16,679 bases of DNA from Phycisphaerae bacterium (GCA_016935885.1 JAFGQA010000237.1:1-16679), one strand, 5' to 3'; shown: positions 7,073 to 15,469, counted from the first letter of the stretch. Numbers and translations: made by a program. Notes: a model not told the origin generated them from the letters alone.

Positions 7073-8896
7073 ATGAAGCCACAATCATTCAGACGAATGC
7101 TGTTCAGGGTAGTGCTTGCCGCCATAGTCCTTTGCCTGGCAGTTGTTGCGCTTTACCTTCTGACTCATTCGGCGAAACTCATAGAACTCCTAATATGGTT
7201 CTTTGGCGCAGCTATCGCTGTCTGTGGTGGAATAGCCAAACTCCCTGCCGTTTCGAAACAACGCAAGTCTCTCCTTGCCGCGCTCGCCCTGACATCAATC
7301 CTCGTTGCCTCATTTACCGGCGCCTACAGAATATTCTTCATCCCCGCCATACATCTCCACCTGAGCGAGAAAGACATCGCGAGCCTGGCCGATGCCCTCG
7401 TTGAGCGGCTCTCGTTGACCGGGCAGACAACTGGACCTCAACCCAATCCAGCCGAAGCAAGGTCCTACATCAGCGCCGCTATCAAACGCATTCTGGAGGA
7501 AGCCCCATGGGGGTCCGCCAAGTCCGCCATTGATGCCCTTCACACCGGCGATCCGGACGAATGCCTTGCCATCCTGACGACCCTCGCTGAACATGCCGAG
7601 GCCAAACGCGCCGAAACCCAAGCTGCTGTGATTCAGCGGGGGCACGAAATCATGGCCCTTGCCTTTTTCACCGGCAGAATCCGAACAGCCCAAGATGCTG
7701 TCCACAGGATCCTCGCCGCTGCTCGTGACGACCTCGCTGCGGTCAATTACTCGGGCCTGATCGCGCACGTTCAAGGCGACCTTCCTACTGCCGAAGTCGC
7801 ATTCTCACGCCTAACAAATCTCGAGACCGAGACTGTCTTCCGCGCCATCGGCTACGGCAACTTGGGGCTCGTTTACCAAGAGCAGGGCGAACTCGACAAG
7901 GCGCTCGAGATGCACGAGAGGGCTCTCGCCATCAATGAAGCGCTCGGCAACAAGATGGGTGTCGCAAACCAGTACGACAACATGGGCCTGATCTACCGCA
8001 CACGCGGTCAACTAGACAAGGCGCTCGACCTACACGAGAAGGCTTCTGCAATCAACCAGACCCTTGGGTTGCCTGAACGCGCGGCGGGGCAATACAGCAA
8101 CATGGGCCTCGTCTACGAAATACGCGGCGACTTCGACAAGGCCCTTGAGATGCACGAGAAGGCCTTGGCCATCCACAAGCAGTTCGGGATGAAACTTGGA
8201 ATCGCCGGGGCCTACAACAACATTGGGTTGGTTCTGGCCGCACGCGGAGATTGGGACAAGGCTCTCGATATGTTTCAGAAGAGCCTGGCTCTGCACCGGG
8301 AGATGGGGAGCAGACCAGGCATTGCCGATCAGTACAACAACATCGCGAGCTTTCACTTCGCGCGCGGAGATCTCGACAAGGCCCTCGAGATGTACGAAAA
8401 GGCCCTCGAGATCGACCGACAGCTACACCGCAAAGAGCCGCTGGCTAATCACTACACGGACATAGGAGGCGTTTACCTGCAGCGGGGTGAACTGCAACAA
8501 GCCATCAGGATGTACACAAAGGCCGTTGCTCTGAACGAGGAATTGGGGAATAGGGAAGGCCTAGCCATGTTGTTCAGCAACATGGGGCTAATCCATCAGA
8601 ACCTAGGCAACGACGAAGAAGCCCTCGCATTATACGAAAGAGCCTTAGCTATCGATAGGGAGATAGGCCGTAAGGCTGGTATCGCCGCAGTCTGCGCGAA
8701 CATGGCTAGCCTCTACAGACGCATGGGCCAGCTTGACACGGCACGCAATCTCTGGACGCAGTCCGAGGCTTTCTATCGGGCCGTTGGGAATACCGAACTA
8801 GCCGACCAGATACACAACGTGATGAGCAAACTGGAAGCTCCCACGAGAGCAGAGGCGCCCAGTATGGAAGAAACCGCAAGACCCATGGCGCAGTAG
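7073..8896 (+). CDS. Membrane-anchored TPR protein, eight tandem 40-residue repeats
   Basis: The protein has 607 residues. The ATG at 7073 has a short AGG 3 nt upstream, too close to be ideal. Three N-terminal hydrophobic segments lie at about 11-30, 36-56 and 66-91. A helical region follows (about 95-258). Eight tandem units of exactly 40 residues then occupy 261-580, of the pattern YxNMGLVYxxRGxxDKALEMHEKALAIxxxLGxxxGxAxQ. This is the TPR_12 or kinesin-light-chain type. At DNA level the 120-bp period begins at 7853. Units 1-5 share much nucleotide sequence (for example GACAAGG followed by CTCGA), pointing to amplification by duplication. A polar tail of about 27 residues ends the protein. 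Such TPR arrays are protein-interaction scaffolds, and the membrane anchor suggests assembly or signalling at the inner membrane. No effector domain is seen. Confidence 0.85.
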   Translation: MKPQSFRRMLFRVVLAAIVLCLAVVALYLLTHSAKLIELLIWFFGAAIAVCGGIAKLPAVSKQRKSLLAALALTSILVASFTGAYRIFFIPAIHLHLSEKDIASLADALVERLSLTGQTTGPQPNPAEARSYISAAIKRILEEAPWGSAKSAIDALHTGDPDECLAILTTLAEHAEAKRAETQAAVIQRGHEIMALAFFTGRIRTAQDAVHRILAAARDDLAAVNYSGLIAHVQGDLPTAEVAFSRLTNLETETVFRAIGYGNLGLVYQEQGELDKALEMHERALAINEALGNKMGVANQYDNMGLIYRTRGQLDKALDLHEKASAINQTLGLPERAAGQYSNMGLVYEIRGDFDKALEMHEKALAIHKQFGMKLGIAGAYNNIGLVLAARGDWDKALDMFQKSLALHREMGSRPGIADQYNNIASFHFARGDLDKALEMYEKALEIDRQLHRKEPLANHYTDIGGVYLQRGELQQAIRMYTKAVALNEELGNREGLAMLFSNMGLIHQNLGNDEEALALYERALAIDREIGRKAGIAAVCANMASLYRRMGQLDTARNLWTQSEAFYRAVGNTELADQIHNVMSKLEAPTRAEAPSMEETARPMAQ

Positions 8897-9196
8897 GTTG
8901 TACTGCGAAAGGGAACTAGGGACAGCCTTTAAAGGCGTGTTGATCATAGACAGAGGGAGGCAGAGGGCGGGGATGCGGACGCCGTCGGATGTCTAGGTGC
9001 GAGAGAGAGAACCGGCAAGCGAAGAGGTCAAGAGGTGCAGAAGCGAAATCTTGAATCTGGAGACGTGCCCCCCTTCTTCGATGCCGACCGAAGGGCGGCG
9101 ACAGCGGGGCATGGGCCAAGCATTATTGATCTGACCCCTCGATGGAGAGGGCAGAGGAGTAAGTTCAACCGGTGCGGAGTCGGGGCGGAACGCCGA
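8897..9196. other. Convergent intergenic spacer; no gene seen
   Basis: It lies between the TPR gene (plus) and the DUF6804-like gene (minus). It contains AGGGACAGCC at 8918-8927, an exact 10-base copy of 6980-6989 on the other side of the TPR gene, and the perfect 12-bp palindrome GCCTTTAAAGGC at 8925-8936. No classical terminator with a T-run was found for either gene. Frames crossing it do not look like protein. Confidence 0.45.
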
Positions 9197-10732
9197 CTAT
9201 CCACTCGCATCTGTGTGCACGACGCCACGTATGATTGTGTCGAGGCCGGCAGTGTCGAAAGGCGTAGACAGGTAGCCTGCGTAGCCCAGTTGATCGAAAT
9301 CCGGCGGCAATTGGCCATTAAAGTTGAGCGACAAGAGAACTGGAACACGCTTACCGTGTTTCCGAATCAGATCACGAACTGGAAAGTCTCTTGGCCCATG
9401 TTGCCACTCTATCGCGACGTCGAAGTCCCTCGTGCGCACGAGTTCTTCGAAGTCGTCCGGGTTATCCTGCCATAACGTCGAGTAACCAAGTAACCGGAAC
9501 AGTTCGCAGAAAGTGGAGTTGAGGTAGTAGGAGAGTAGAACGGTTACCCGCTTCTTTTGGTTTTTCGGTGCCGCGTGAGGATCCCCGCCGGCTCCGTCCA
9601 TCCGCTTCTCAACTGCAGAATCATAGAACTTAGCCTTTCTGCTTAGAACGGGGAGGAAATCTTTGATCCAAGAATCAACCGAGTCCACGTTCGGCGGGGA
9701 ATCGGGGTACCCCTCTGCCCTCATTGCATTACAGAAAAACCCCTTGTAGCAACCGTCAAGGTCCATCCTGCTCGCCGCACGGAAACTCACTGCCCGACAG
9801 ACAGCGCGAGACGAATCGATGAACCTACGGTCTACGCCGCCCTCGTTCAGAACCTCTTGTATCGAGATCTCGCGTGTCTTCAACTCGGCATCTTCTTCGC
9901 CCAACCCTATCACCCGGAACGTATGCCCAGACCAGCGGTCAACACCGCAAACCCAGAACCACTTCTCGGGCCCCGGGGTTCCAGGCCAGTCGTTTGGATG
10001 ACAGATCTCCTCCCAGACCCAGCAACCGTCTCTGAACATGTCTTTCAAGGTCCACAGGCTGCGATCTCCCAAACGCGCGACCATGTCGGCCGGCAGCCTG
10101 AACTTCCCCCCCTCGCTCTCGTAGACAATCGCGACCTCGCCCTCCAGATCGACACGCCTTTGTGCGGTCTCGTCACCGCTCCCCAAGCACTCAATCTTCA
10201 AGTACCTGTGGGCTTCTTCCGCAGACACAAACTCGCCCTTTCGGCGATTCCAAAGTACGAACCATCTGCACGGCTCAATGTACGGCGTTTGTGGGCTTCC
10301 TTCGCAGACGTACCTGACGAAACCCACAGACCTAGCCCGCCCCGTCACGACGAAGATGGAGAGAATGAAGAACCCGGCGAGAACAACATCTACATAAGCC
10401 CAAGTGCCGGCAGGCAAGTAGATCGGCCAGAATGGATTGAAGAGGATCGCTGCGCCAATCAGAATCCACTCCCATGCATCATGTGGTTTGCGGTCCGAGG
10501 CAATGGGTCTGGAGGAGGAGAAGGCCCTGAACCGGCGTTCGAGAAGAGCGACCGCCAAGACGCTGGTAATGAAGACAATCCATCTCAAGACCATATAGTA
10601 GCCATATGGCAGCCGTTGGACCGCCAGGAGCAGCATCGCTGCGGCAACAGAAGCCATCGCAGTGAACAGCCATCCTCCGAAGTCGATCCCGCGGGTTCTG
10701 GCATTTTGGAGCGTCTCGCGATTCACATGCAT
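9197..10732 (-). CDS. Membrane protein: DUF6804-like four-TM domain plus degenerate receiver domain
   Basis: The protein has 511 residues from the ATG at 10732. The frame is open to 10864, but the added 44 residues look non-native; an ATG at 10777 is possible, and no start has a clear Shine-Dalgarno. Four TM helices lie at about 19-41, 46-65, 87-106 and 111-129. The motifs PYGYYMVLRWIVF and ILFNPFWPIYL...TWAYVDV match the DUF6804 style. A soluble middle region rich in Trp and Cys (about 135-390) is unrecognised. Residues about 394-511 follow a CheY-type receiver: RVTVLLSYYLN, GYSTLWQDNPDDFEELV, FDVAIEWQHGP, VPVLLSLNF, GYAGYLSTPFDTAGLDTII. The phosphoacceptor Asp is replaced by Glu (E442), the conserved Lys of KPF by Thr (T490), and the N-terminal acidic pair is absent, so it is probably a pseudo-receiver that is not phosphorylated. 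It may be a membrane sensor with a fixed output state. Partners are unknown. Confidence 0.7.
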   Translation of the reverse strand: MHVNRETLQNARTRGIDFGGWLFTAMASVAAAMLLLAVQRLPYGYYMVLRWIVFITSVLAVALLERRFRAFSSSRPIASDRKPHDAWEWILIGAAILFNPFWPIYLPAGTWAYVDVVLAGFFILSIFVVTGRARSVGFVRYVCEGSPQTPYIEPCRWFVLWNRRKGEFVSAEEAHRYLKIECLGSGDETAQRRVDLEGEVAIVYESEGGKFRLPADMVARLGDRSLWTLKDMFRDGCWVWEEICHPNDWPGTPGPEKWFWVCGVDRWSGHTFRVIGLGEEDAELKTREISIQEVLNEGGVDRRFIDSSRAVCRAVSFRAASRMDLDGCYKGFFCNAMRAEGYPDSPPNVDSVDSWIKDFLPVLSRKAKFYDSAVEKRMDGAGGDPHAAPKNQKKRVTVLLSYYLNSTFCELFRLLGYSTLWQDNPDDFEELVRTRDFDVAIEWQHGPRDFPVRDLIRKHGKRVPVLLSLNFNGQLPPDFDQLGYAGYLSTPFDTAGLDTIIRGVVHTDASG

Positions 10733-11044
10733 GCTAATGAGAGCCTGTTGGGGGCTTTGTACCAGCGCACCTGACATGTGTCGAGAGCGTTCCCGCAGCT
10801 GTGTTCTTGGGAATGCGCCTGTATGCGGTACATCCCAACGCTCATGGGCCTTACAGAAAAACAACTGCGAATGGCGAACGAAACTTCGAAGCAGCCACTG
10901 CTCAGCAACCGAGCTTGCCGAGTCCTTCTGTTGTGCCTCGTTGAGTCACTTTGGAAAATCGAGGCGGGCGAAAGATTCGCATCAGCAATGACTCAGCTTG
11001 ACTGACATCATCCTTATCTTCTGCCCTGGCGCCCTACCGCCACC
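10733..11044. other. Intergenic spacer between two minus-strand genes; no gene seen
   Basis: This 312-bp stretch holds the upstream region of the DUF6804-like gene and the region beyond the HEAT gene stop. I see no supportable coding region and no intrinsic terminator. A weak imperfect palindrome (CTCAGCAACCGAG near 10901 against CCTCGTTGAG near 10937) is the only structure noticed. Confidence 0.35.
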
Positions 11045-12049
11045 CTATCCTTGTCTTGCTCTGCCCCACCACTCCATCCATTTCGCCTTATCCTCGCCGA
11101 AGTTCTCTCCCGCAATCCTGCCAAGCGCTTCTACAGCGGCAACTCGGACGAAGTTCATTTCATCATCCAGCAATGCGATAAGCGCCTGCACGGCCCGCCC
11201 GTCTTTCATTTGCGAAAGTGCCTGTGCAATCTTCTCCTTGAAGACGCTGCCTTTCTTGCGAACCTCCTCGACGAGTGGTTCCAGAGCGCGCTCATCGGCC
11301 AGCCTACCAAGCGCTGCTATGGCCGCGTCTCGCACAGCGCACAGCGTGTCCTCACCATCTTCCCGCTTGAACACATCAATCAGGGGTTCTACGGCCCGCC
11401 TATCGCCAATCTTGCCGAGCGCTTCTGCCACTGATGCAATGAGCAGATCTTCATTCTGTCTGACGTGACAGAATATGGCCTCGCACGCAGTCCCTCCGTC
11501 CCGCCGTTGCACGATCCACTGAGGCACCCGAGCGGTTCTCTCGAGCAACGGGATAAGCGTCTCGACAGCACGGCCGTCCCCAATTTCGCCAAGAGCCCGA
11601 ACCGCCGAACAACGAAGGGAATCATCACTGTCTTTCAAGGCCAAGAAGACTGATTCTATCCCCTGCCCCTTGTTTTTCTTGATGCATACTTCTTCTTTGA
11701 TATCCCATTCCTTATTCAGCAATTCCAGAAGTGGTTGGACTCCCCGATGGCTCCTCGTTCTGGCAATCAACCTTGTTGCAGCCTCTGATATCGCGTTGCT
11801 GTCTCGACCGAGTTTCGCAACCAGCGGTCCTACGGCTCTTTCGTCGCCTATCTTGGCCAATGCTTCGGCTGCGGCTAGTCGCACGTAGTAGAACTCGTCG
11901 TCCAGCGCATCAATCAGCGGGTCTACAGCCCGTCTATCGCTGACATCCCCGAGCGCTCTTGCCGCGTCGATTCGACCACGGATGCTGCTTGCCTTCAGCC
12001 TGGCAATCAGCAAGAAGAACCGGAACTCTCTGAATAGCGACACAATCAT
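11045..12049 (-). CDS. HEAT-repeat (PBS-lyase-type) protein
   Basis: The protein has 334 residues. The ATG at 12049 is chosen because GGAG sits 8 nt upstream; a GTG at 12055 would place that site only 2 nt away. After a short hydrophobic N-terminus (MIVSLFREFRFFLLIARL), about eight HEAT-like units of about 31 residues follow, with the pattern RRAVDPLIDALDDEx.xVRxAAAEALAKIGDE. The middle units are irregular (about 100-200, with KEEVCIKKNKGQG and a Cys-containing loop CEAIFCHVRQ). It ends AGENFGEDKAKWMEWWGRAR, a C-terminal signature I associate with bacterial HEAT-repeat proteins. These all-helical solenoids act as protein-interaction scaffolds; some relatives are phycocyanobilin lyases, but nothing here suggests pigment chemistry. 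The N-terminal hydrophobic stretch could be a membrane or amphipathic anchor. Confidence 0.8.
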   Translation of the reverse strand: MIVSLFREFRFFLLIARLKASSIRGRIDAARALGDVSDRRAVDPLIDALDDEFYYVRLAAAEALAKIGDERAVGPLVAKLGRDSNAISEAATRLIARTRSHRGVQPLLELLNKEWDIKEEVCIKKNKGQGIESVFLALKDSDDSLRCSAVRALGEIGDGRAVETLIPLLERTARVPQWIVQRRDGGTACEAIFCHVRQNEDLLIASVAEALGKIGDRRAVEPLIDVFKREDGEDTLCAVRDAAIAALGRLADERALEPLVEEVRKKGSVFKEKIAQALSQMKDGRAVQALIALLDDEMNFVRVAAVEALGRIAGENFGEDKAKWMEWWGRARQG

Positions 12050-12444
12050 CGTCACATCTCCAGATGCAGGTTTTGCTAAGCCCCGTAATCACCAATGCCC
12101 CAGCAGACCCTCTCAGACTCCAGACCCTCAAACTGAAGTCGATGGCTGTTACGCACTGGACTCTACCACTCTGACTTCCCCTGGAAAACCCCCTTACTGT
12201 ATGCGCAAAAGGGGGTGGTTTTCGGATCAGAGGGCGAGGCGGGGCCGAGGCGAGTCAACCCTAAGAATCTACAATATCGGCGTCTCGGCCTGCCTCGCGC
12301 CGAAATCCTCTCCCGGGTCTTCGGCCGCAGGGGACCCTTCGACAAGCTCAGGGCTGGCTGCGACCCTCCAGAAATCCTGTTTCGCGCCCTTTCGTGCCTG
12401 CCCCGCGTCTCGCCGGGTGTTTCGTGGGCCACTCGTCCTCCGCT
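12050..12444. other. Repeat-rich intergenic region; no gene seen
   Basis: It contains a hairpin of CCCCCTT against AAGGGGG (about 12189-12215) flanked by AAAA and TTTT, the ubiquitous 19-mer at 12335-12353, and a partial copy of the CTTTCGTG/TTTCGTGGGCC repeat at 12387-12434. Long frames across it encode only translated repeats (for example a PFDKLRAG peptide) and are not genes. Confidence 0.5.
12335..12353. repeat. CCCTTCGACAAGCTCAGGG dispersed 19-mer
   Basis: This exact word and close variants occur in intergenic DNA of many unrelated bacterial genomes. Translated in spurious frames it yields the PFDKLRAG or LSLSKG peptides that contaminate protein databases; both appear here. Its origin is unclear to me. 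Confidence 0.6.
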
Positions 12445-12590
12445 CCCTACCTGCCCTCTTGTCAGTGTCGATCAGTGCTGCGCCACGGCGTAGTCCCGCC
12501 GAGGCGGGACGAAGCCGGGTTAATCAGTGGTTCTCCGTGGGCGCCAGGGTGGTCTTCCACCTTTCGTGCCCTTTCGTGTGTTTCGTGGGC
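12445..12590 (+). repeat. 146-bp direct repeat, copy 1
   Basis: It matches 13272-13417 with 7 mismatches by eye over 146 bases (about 95%) and no gaps. Each copy contains the perfect inverted repeat GTCCCGCC-GA-GGCGGGAC (here 12493-12510), inside a longer imperfect CGGC...GCCG stem, and ends with the CCTTTCGTGCCCTTTCGTG/TTTCGTGGGC series. Together the copies bracket the DUF4160/DUF2442 pair. Confidence 0.85.
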
Positions 12591-12667
12591 CACTCTTGCT
12601 CTGCGCCTGCTCCGGACGGCACCCCACGGAAATGGACATCCGTGCCGGCACGGTGTAGCATTGCTGC

Positions 12668-12913
12668 ATGCCGGTAGTGTTCAGGTACAAAGGGTATCTG
12701 TTCTTCTTCTACTCGAACGAAGGCGAGCCCCGCGAGCCTCTGCACATTCACGTGCGAAAAGGGGACGCCGTGGCGAAATTCTGGCTTGAGCCCGAACCGG
12801 CCGTCGCCGAATCCTATGGGATGTCGGCCCACGAGTTGCGCGATCTGCTTGATGTAGCGGCCAAGCACAAGAAGACGATTGAGAGGTACTGGAATGAATA
12901 CTTTGGTAGCTGA
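12668..12913 (+). CDS. DUF4160 family protein
   Basis: This 81-residue protein fits DUF4160: a short beta-rich start (MPVVFRYKGYLFFFYSNEGEP), the conserved His block PLHIHVRKGDAVAKFWLEP (H26, H28), then a helical end (SAHELRDLLDVAAKHKKTIE, W..YF). Length is normal for the family. No good ribosome site precedes the ATG. The gene overlaps the next one by 20 bp, so the two are likely translated together. DUF4160 and DUF2442 genes commonly occur as pairs and have been suggested to form toxin-antitoxin-like modules. I know of no firmly established biochemistry and cannot say which partner would be toxic. Confidence 0.85.
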   Translation: MPVVFRYKGYLFFFYSNEGEPREPLHIHVRKGDAVAKFWLEPEPAVAESYGMSAHELRDLLDVAAKHKKTIERYWNEYFGS

Positions 12914-13154
12914 TCCTCTGGCAACCGGCGTTCGGTTTGAGCATGACACCATGTGGGTTGAGTTGGCCGACGGCCGCCAACTGGGGGTACCGCTGGCCTA
13001 CTTTCCCCGCCTGCTTCGGGCCACACCGTCCCAGCGCAAGAAATTCACGATCAGTGGAGGCGGCACCGGGCTGCATTGGGATGAACTTGACGAAGACATC
13101 TCCGTGCGCGCCCTGATCCTTGGGATCGGTGACAGGACCAGGACCGCTACCTGA
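12894..13154 (+). CDS. DUF2442 family protein
   Basis: The protein has 86 residues. The ATG at 12894 is preferred over one at 12879 because the sequence from MNTLVADPLATGVRF onward fits the family and an overlapping start suits coupling to the DUF4160 gene. Family hallmarks are present: a strand-rich N-half (VRFEHDTMWVELADGRQLGV), PLAYFPRLLRATPSQRKKF, GGGTGLHWDELDEDISV and a short RALILG end. DUF2442 proteins are small and typically encoded beside DUF4160. An antitoxin-like or DNA-binding role is often guessed but not proven. The stop is followed by a series of hairpins. Confidence 0.85.
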   Translation: MNTLVADPLATGVRFEHDTMWVELADGRQLGVPLAYFPRLLRATPSQRKKFTISGGGTGLHWDELDEDISVRALILGIGDRTRTAT

Positions 13155-13171
13155 CCATCTCGCCAAGTGTC

Positions 13172-13190
13172 CCCGGCATTTCATGCCGGG
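13172..13190 (+). terminator. Hairpin after DUF2442 (CCCGGCAT-TTC-ATGCCGGG)
   Basis: A perfect 8-bp stem with a 3-base loop starts 17 nt past the DUF2442 stop. A T-rich tract is lacking, so termination is inferred from position and stem strength. Confidence 0.5.
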
Positions 13191-13200
13191 CTGTCGGGTC

Positions 13201-13217
13201 CGACCCCGTTGGGGTCG
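13201..13217. other. Second hairpin (CGACCCC-GTT-GGGGTCG)
   Basis: A perfect 7-bp stem with a 3-base loop, 10 nt after the first hairpin. With its neighbours it forms a stem-loop series between convergent genes. Confidence 0.5.
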
Positions 13218-13252
13218 TCCTTGTCCCCACCAGTCGCGGTTCCCTGATCCGC

Positions 13253-13273
13253 GGCGCGCTCGGCGAGCGCGCC
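13253..13273. other. Third hairpin (GGCGCGCT-CGGCG-AGCGCGCC)
   Basis: A perfect 8-bp GC stem with a 5-base loop that ends just inside the second copy of the 146-bp repeat. Copy 1 lacks this hairpin. Confidence 0.5.
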
Positions 13274-13417
13274 CTACCTGCCTTCCTATCAGTGTCGATC
13301 AGTGCTGCGCCACGGCGTAGTCCCGCCGAGGCGGGACGAAGCCGGGTGAATCAGTGGTTCTTCGCGGGCGACAGGGTGGTCTTCCACCTTTCGTGCCCTT
13401 TCGTGTGTTTCGTGGGC
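13272..13417 (+). repeat. 146-bp direct repeat, copy 2
   Basis: The partner of 12445-12590, in the same orientation with starts 827 bp apart. The internal GTCCCGCC/GGCGGGAC hairpin is at 13320-13337. It lies between the convergent DUF2442 and nitroreductase genes, and its hairpin could act as a bidirectional terminator. Confidence 0.85.
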
Positions 13418-13440
13418 ACCTCTTTCGGCGGGCACGCGCC

Positions 13441-13950
13441 TTACCATCTCTCGTGGTGGAGGCGCGACGCGTCGTAGCGATCCTCGCCCGGGAGCTGTTC
13501 GGCGGGGTAGCCCATCGTGACTAGGGCGAAGGGGATGATGGAGTCGGGGATTCCAAGCGCCTTGCGATGGATCGCCATGCGGTCCTCGATCGGGTAGATC
13601 GCGAACCAGCAGGCGCCAAGGCCTTGCGCGTGGGCGGCCAGGAGCACGTTCTCGGCGCAGGCGGAGCAGTCCTGCGGCCAGTAGCCCGGGATCTTCTCGA
13701 GGCTCGGGTCGCCGCAGATCAGGAGGCCAAGGGTCGCCGACTCGAGCATCTCCGCCCCCTCCATCTGCTTCGCCATCCCGGCGAGCGTCTTCCGGTCGCG
13801 GATCACGACGAAATGCCACGGCCGCTCATCCGCGGCTGACGGCGCCACGAAGGCAGCCTTCAGAATCTCCTGCAGCATCTCATCCGGAACGGGTTGATCG
13901 GTGTACTTGCGGATACTGCGCCGGGTGAAGATGCATTTCATCGCGTCCAT
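13441..13950 (-). CDS. Nitroreductase-family FMN oxidoreductase
   Basis: The protein has 169 residues. The ATG at 13950 has GAGAGGA about 7 nt upstream and is preferred over one 15 nt earlier. Family motifs are the N-terminal FMN-phosphate site CIFTRRSIRKYTDQPVP, the block APSAADERPWHFVVIRD, the central DCSACAENVLLAAHAQGLG and GACWFAIYPIED, and the C-terminal PFALVTMGYPAEQ. Members bind FMN, usually as dimers, and reduce nitro compounds, quinones or other acceptors with NAD(P)H. The short length fits the small nitroreductases common in anaerobes. The usual Asn of PSAxNxQPW is Asp here (ADERPW). It lies downstream of gdhA on the same strand, separated by the 41-bp palindrome, so co-transcription is doubtful. 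The substrate cannot be predicted. Confidence 0.88.
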   Translation of the reverse strand: MDAMKCIFTRRSIRKYTDQPVPDEMLQEILKAAFVAPSAADERPWHFVVIRDRKTLAGMAKQMEGAEMLESATLGLLICGDPSLEKIPGYWPQDCSACAENVLLAAHAQGLGACWFAIYPIEDRMAIHRKALGIPDSIIPFALVTMGYPAEQLPGEDRYDASRLHHERW

Positions 13951-14010
13951 GGCTGTTCCTCTCACAAGGAGACCAAAGCCTACTAACAGCCGCGCGGAAA
14001 GACAAGAGGG

Positions 14011-14051
14011 GGTCCCATAGGTCCTATAAGACTTATAGGACCTATGGGACC
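14011..14051. terminator. Perfect 41-bp palindrome between gdhA and the nitroreductase gene
   Basis: Two perfect 20-bp arms (14011-14030 and 14032-14051) surround a single central A. The arms are built of an imperfect 9-bp tandem unit (ACTTATAGG, ACCTATGGG, ACCTGTAAG on the right). It lies 15 nt past the gdhA stop on the minus strand, which suits a terminator or 3'-end stabiliser, though no long T-run follows. It may instead belong to a dispersed repeat family. Confidence 0.55.
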
Positions 14052-14066
14052 TGTAAGAAAGGCGTC

Positions 14067-15446
<1,380 letters not shown>

Positions 15447-15449
15447 TCA

Positions 15450-15469
15450 CACGGCATATACTGGCCGTG
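15450..15469. promoter_or_regulatory. Candidate operator dyad CACGGC-N8-GCCGTG
   Basis: Perfect 6-bp arms lie directly next to the candidate gdhA -10 element, where a bound repressor would cover the transcription start. It shares the ACGGC...GCCGT core with the dyad at 15537. Binding by the adjacent NrpR is inferred. Confidence 0.4.

Noticed and set aside
7853..8812. Regular 120-bp periodicity considered as a CRISPR-like or satellite array
   Set aside because: The period is coding, in frame and without spacers; it is the TPR unit.
9857..10774. Plus-strand 305-codon open frame
   Set aside because: It lies opposite the DUF6804/receiver gene, whose TM segments and receiver pattern are clear. 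The antisense product shows no domain.
10830..10950. attC-like element upstream of the DUF6804 gene (GCGTTGGG on the minus strand)
   Set aside because: The possible partner box CTCAAC pairs poorly and no inner stem forms; the spacing is long and arbitrary.
11982..12677. Plus-strand open frames of 231, 92 and 131 codons at 11982-12789
   Set aside because: They translate repeats: the same SAAPRRSPAEAGRSRVNQW peptide appears from both 146-bp repeat copies, and PFDKLRAG comes from the dispersed 19-mer.
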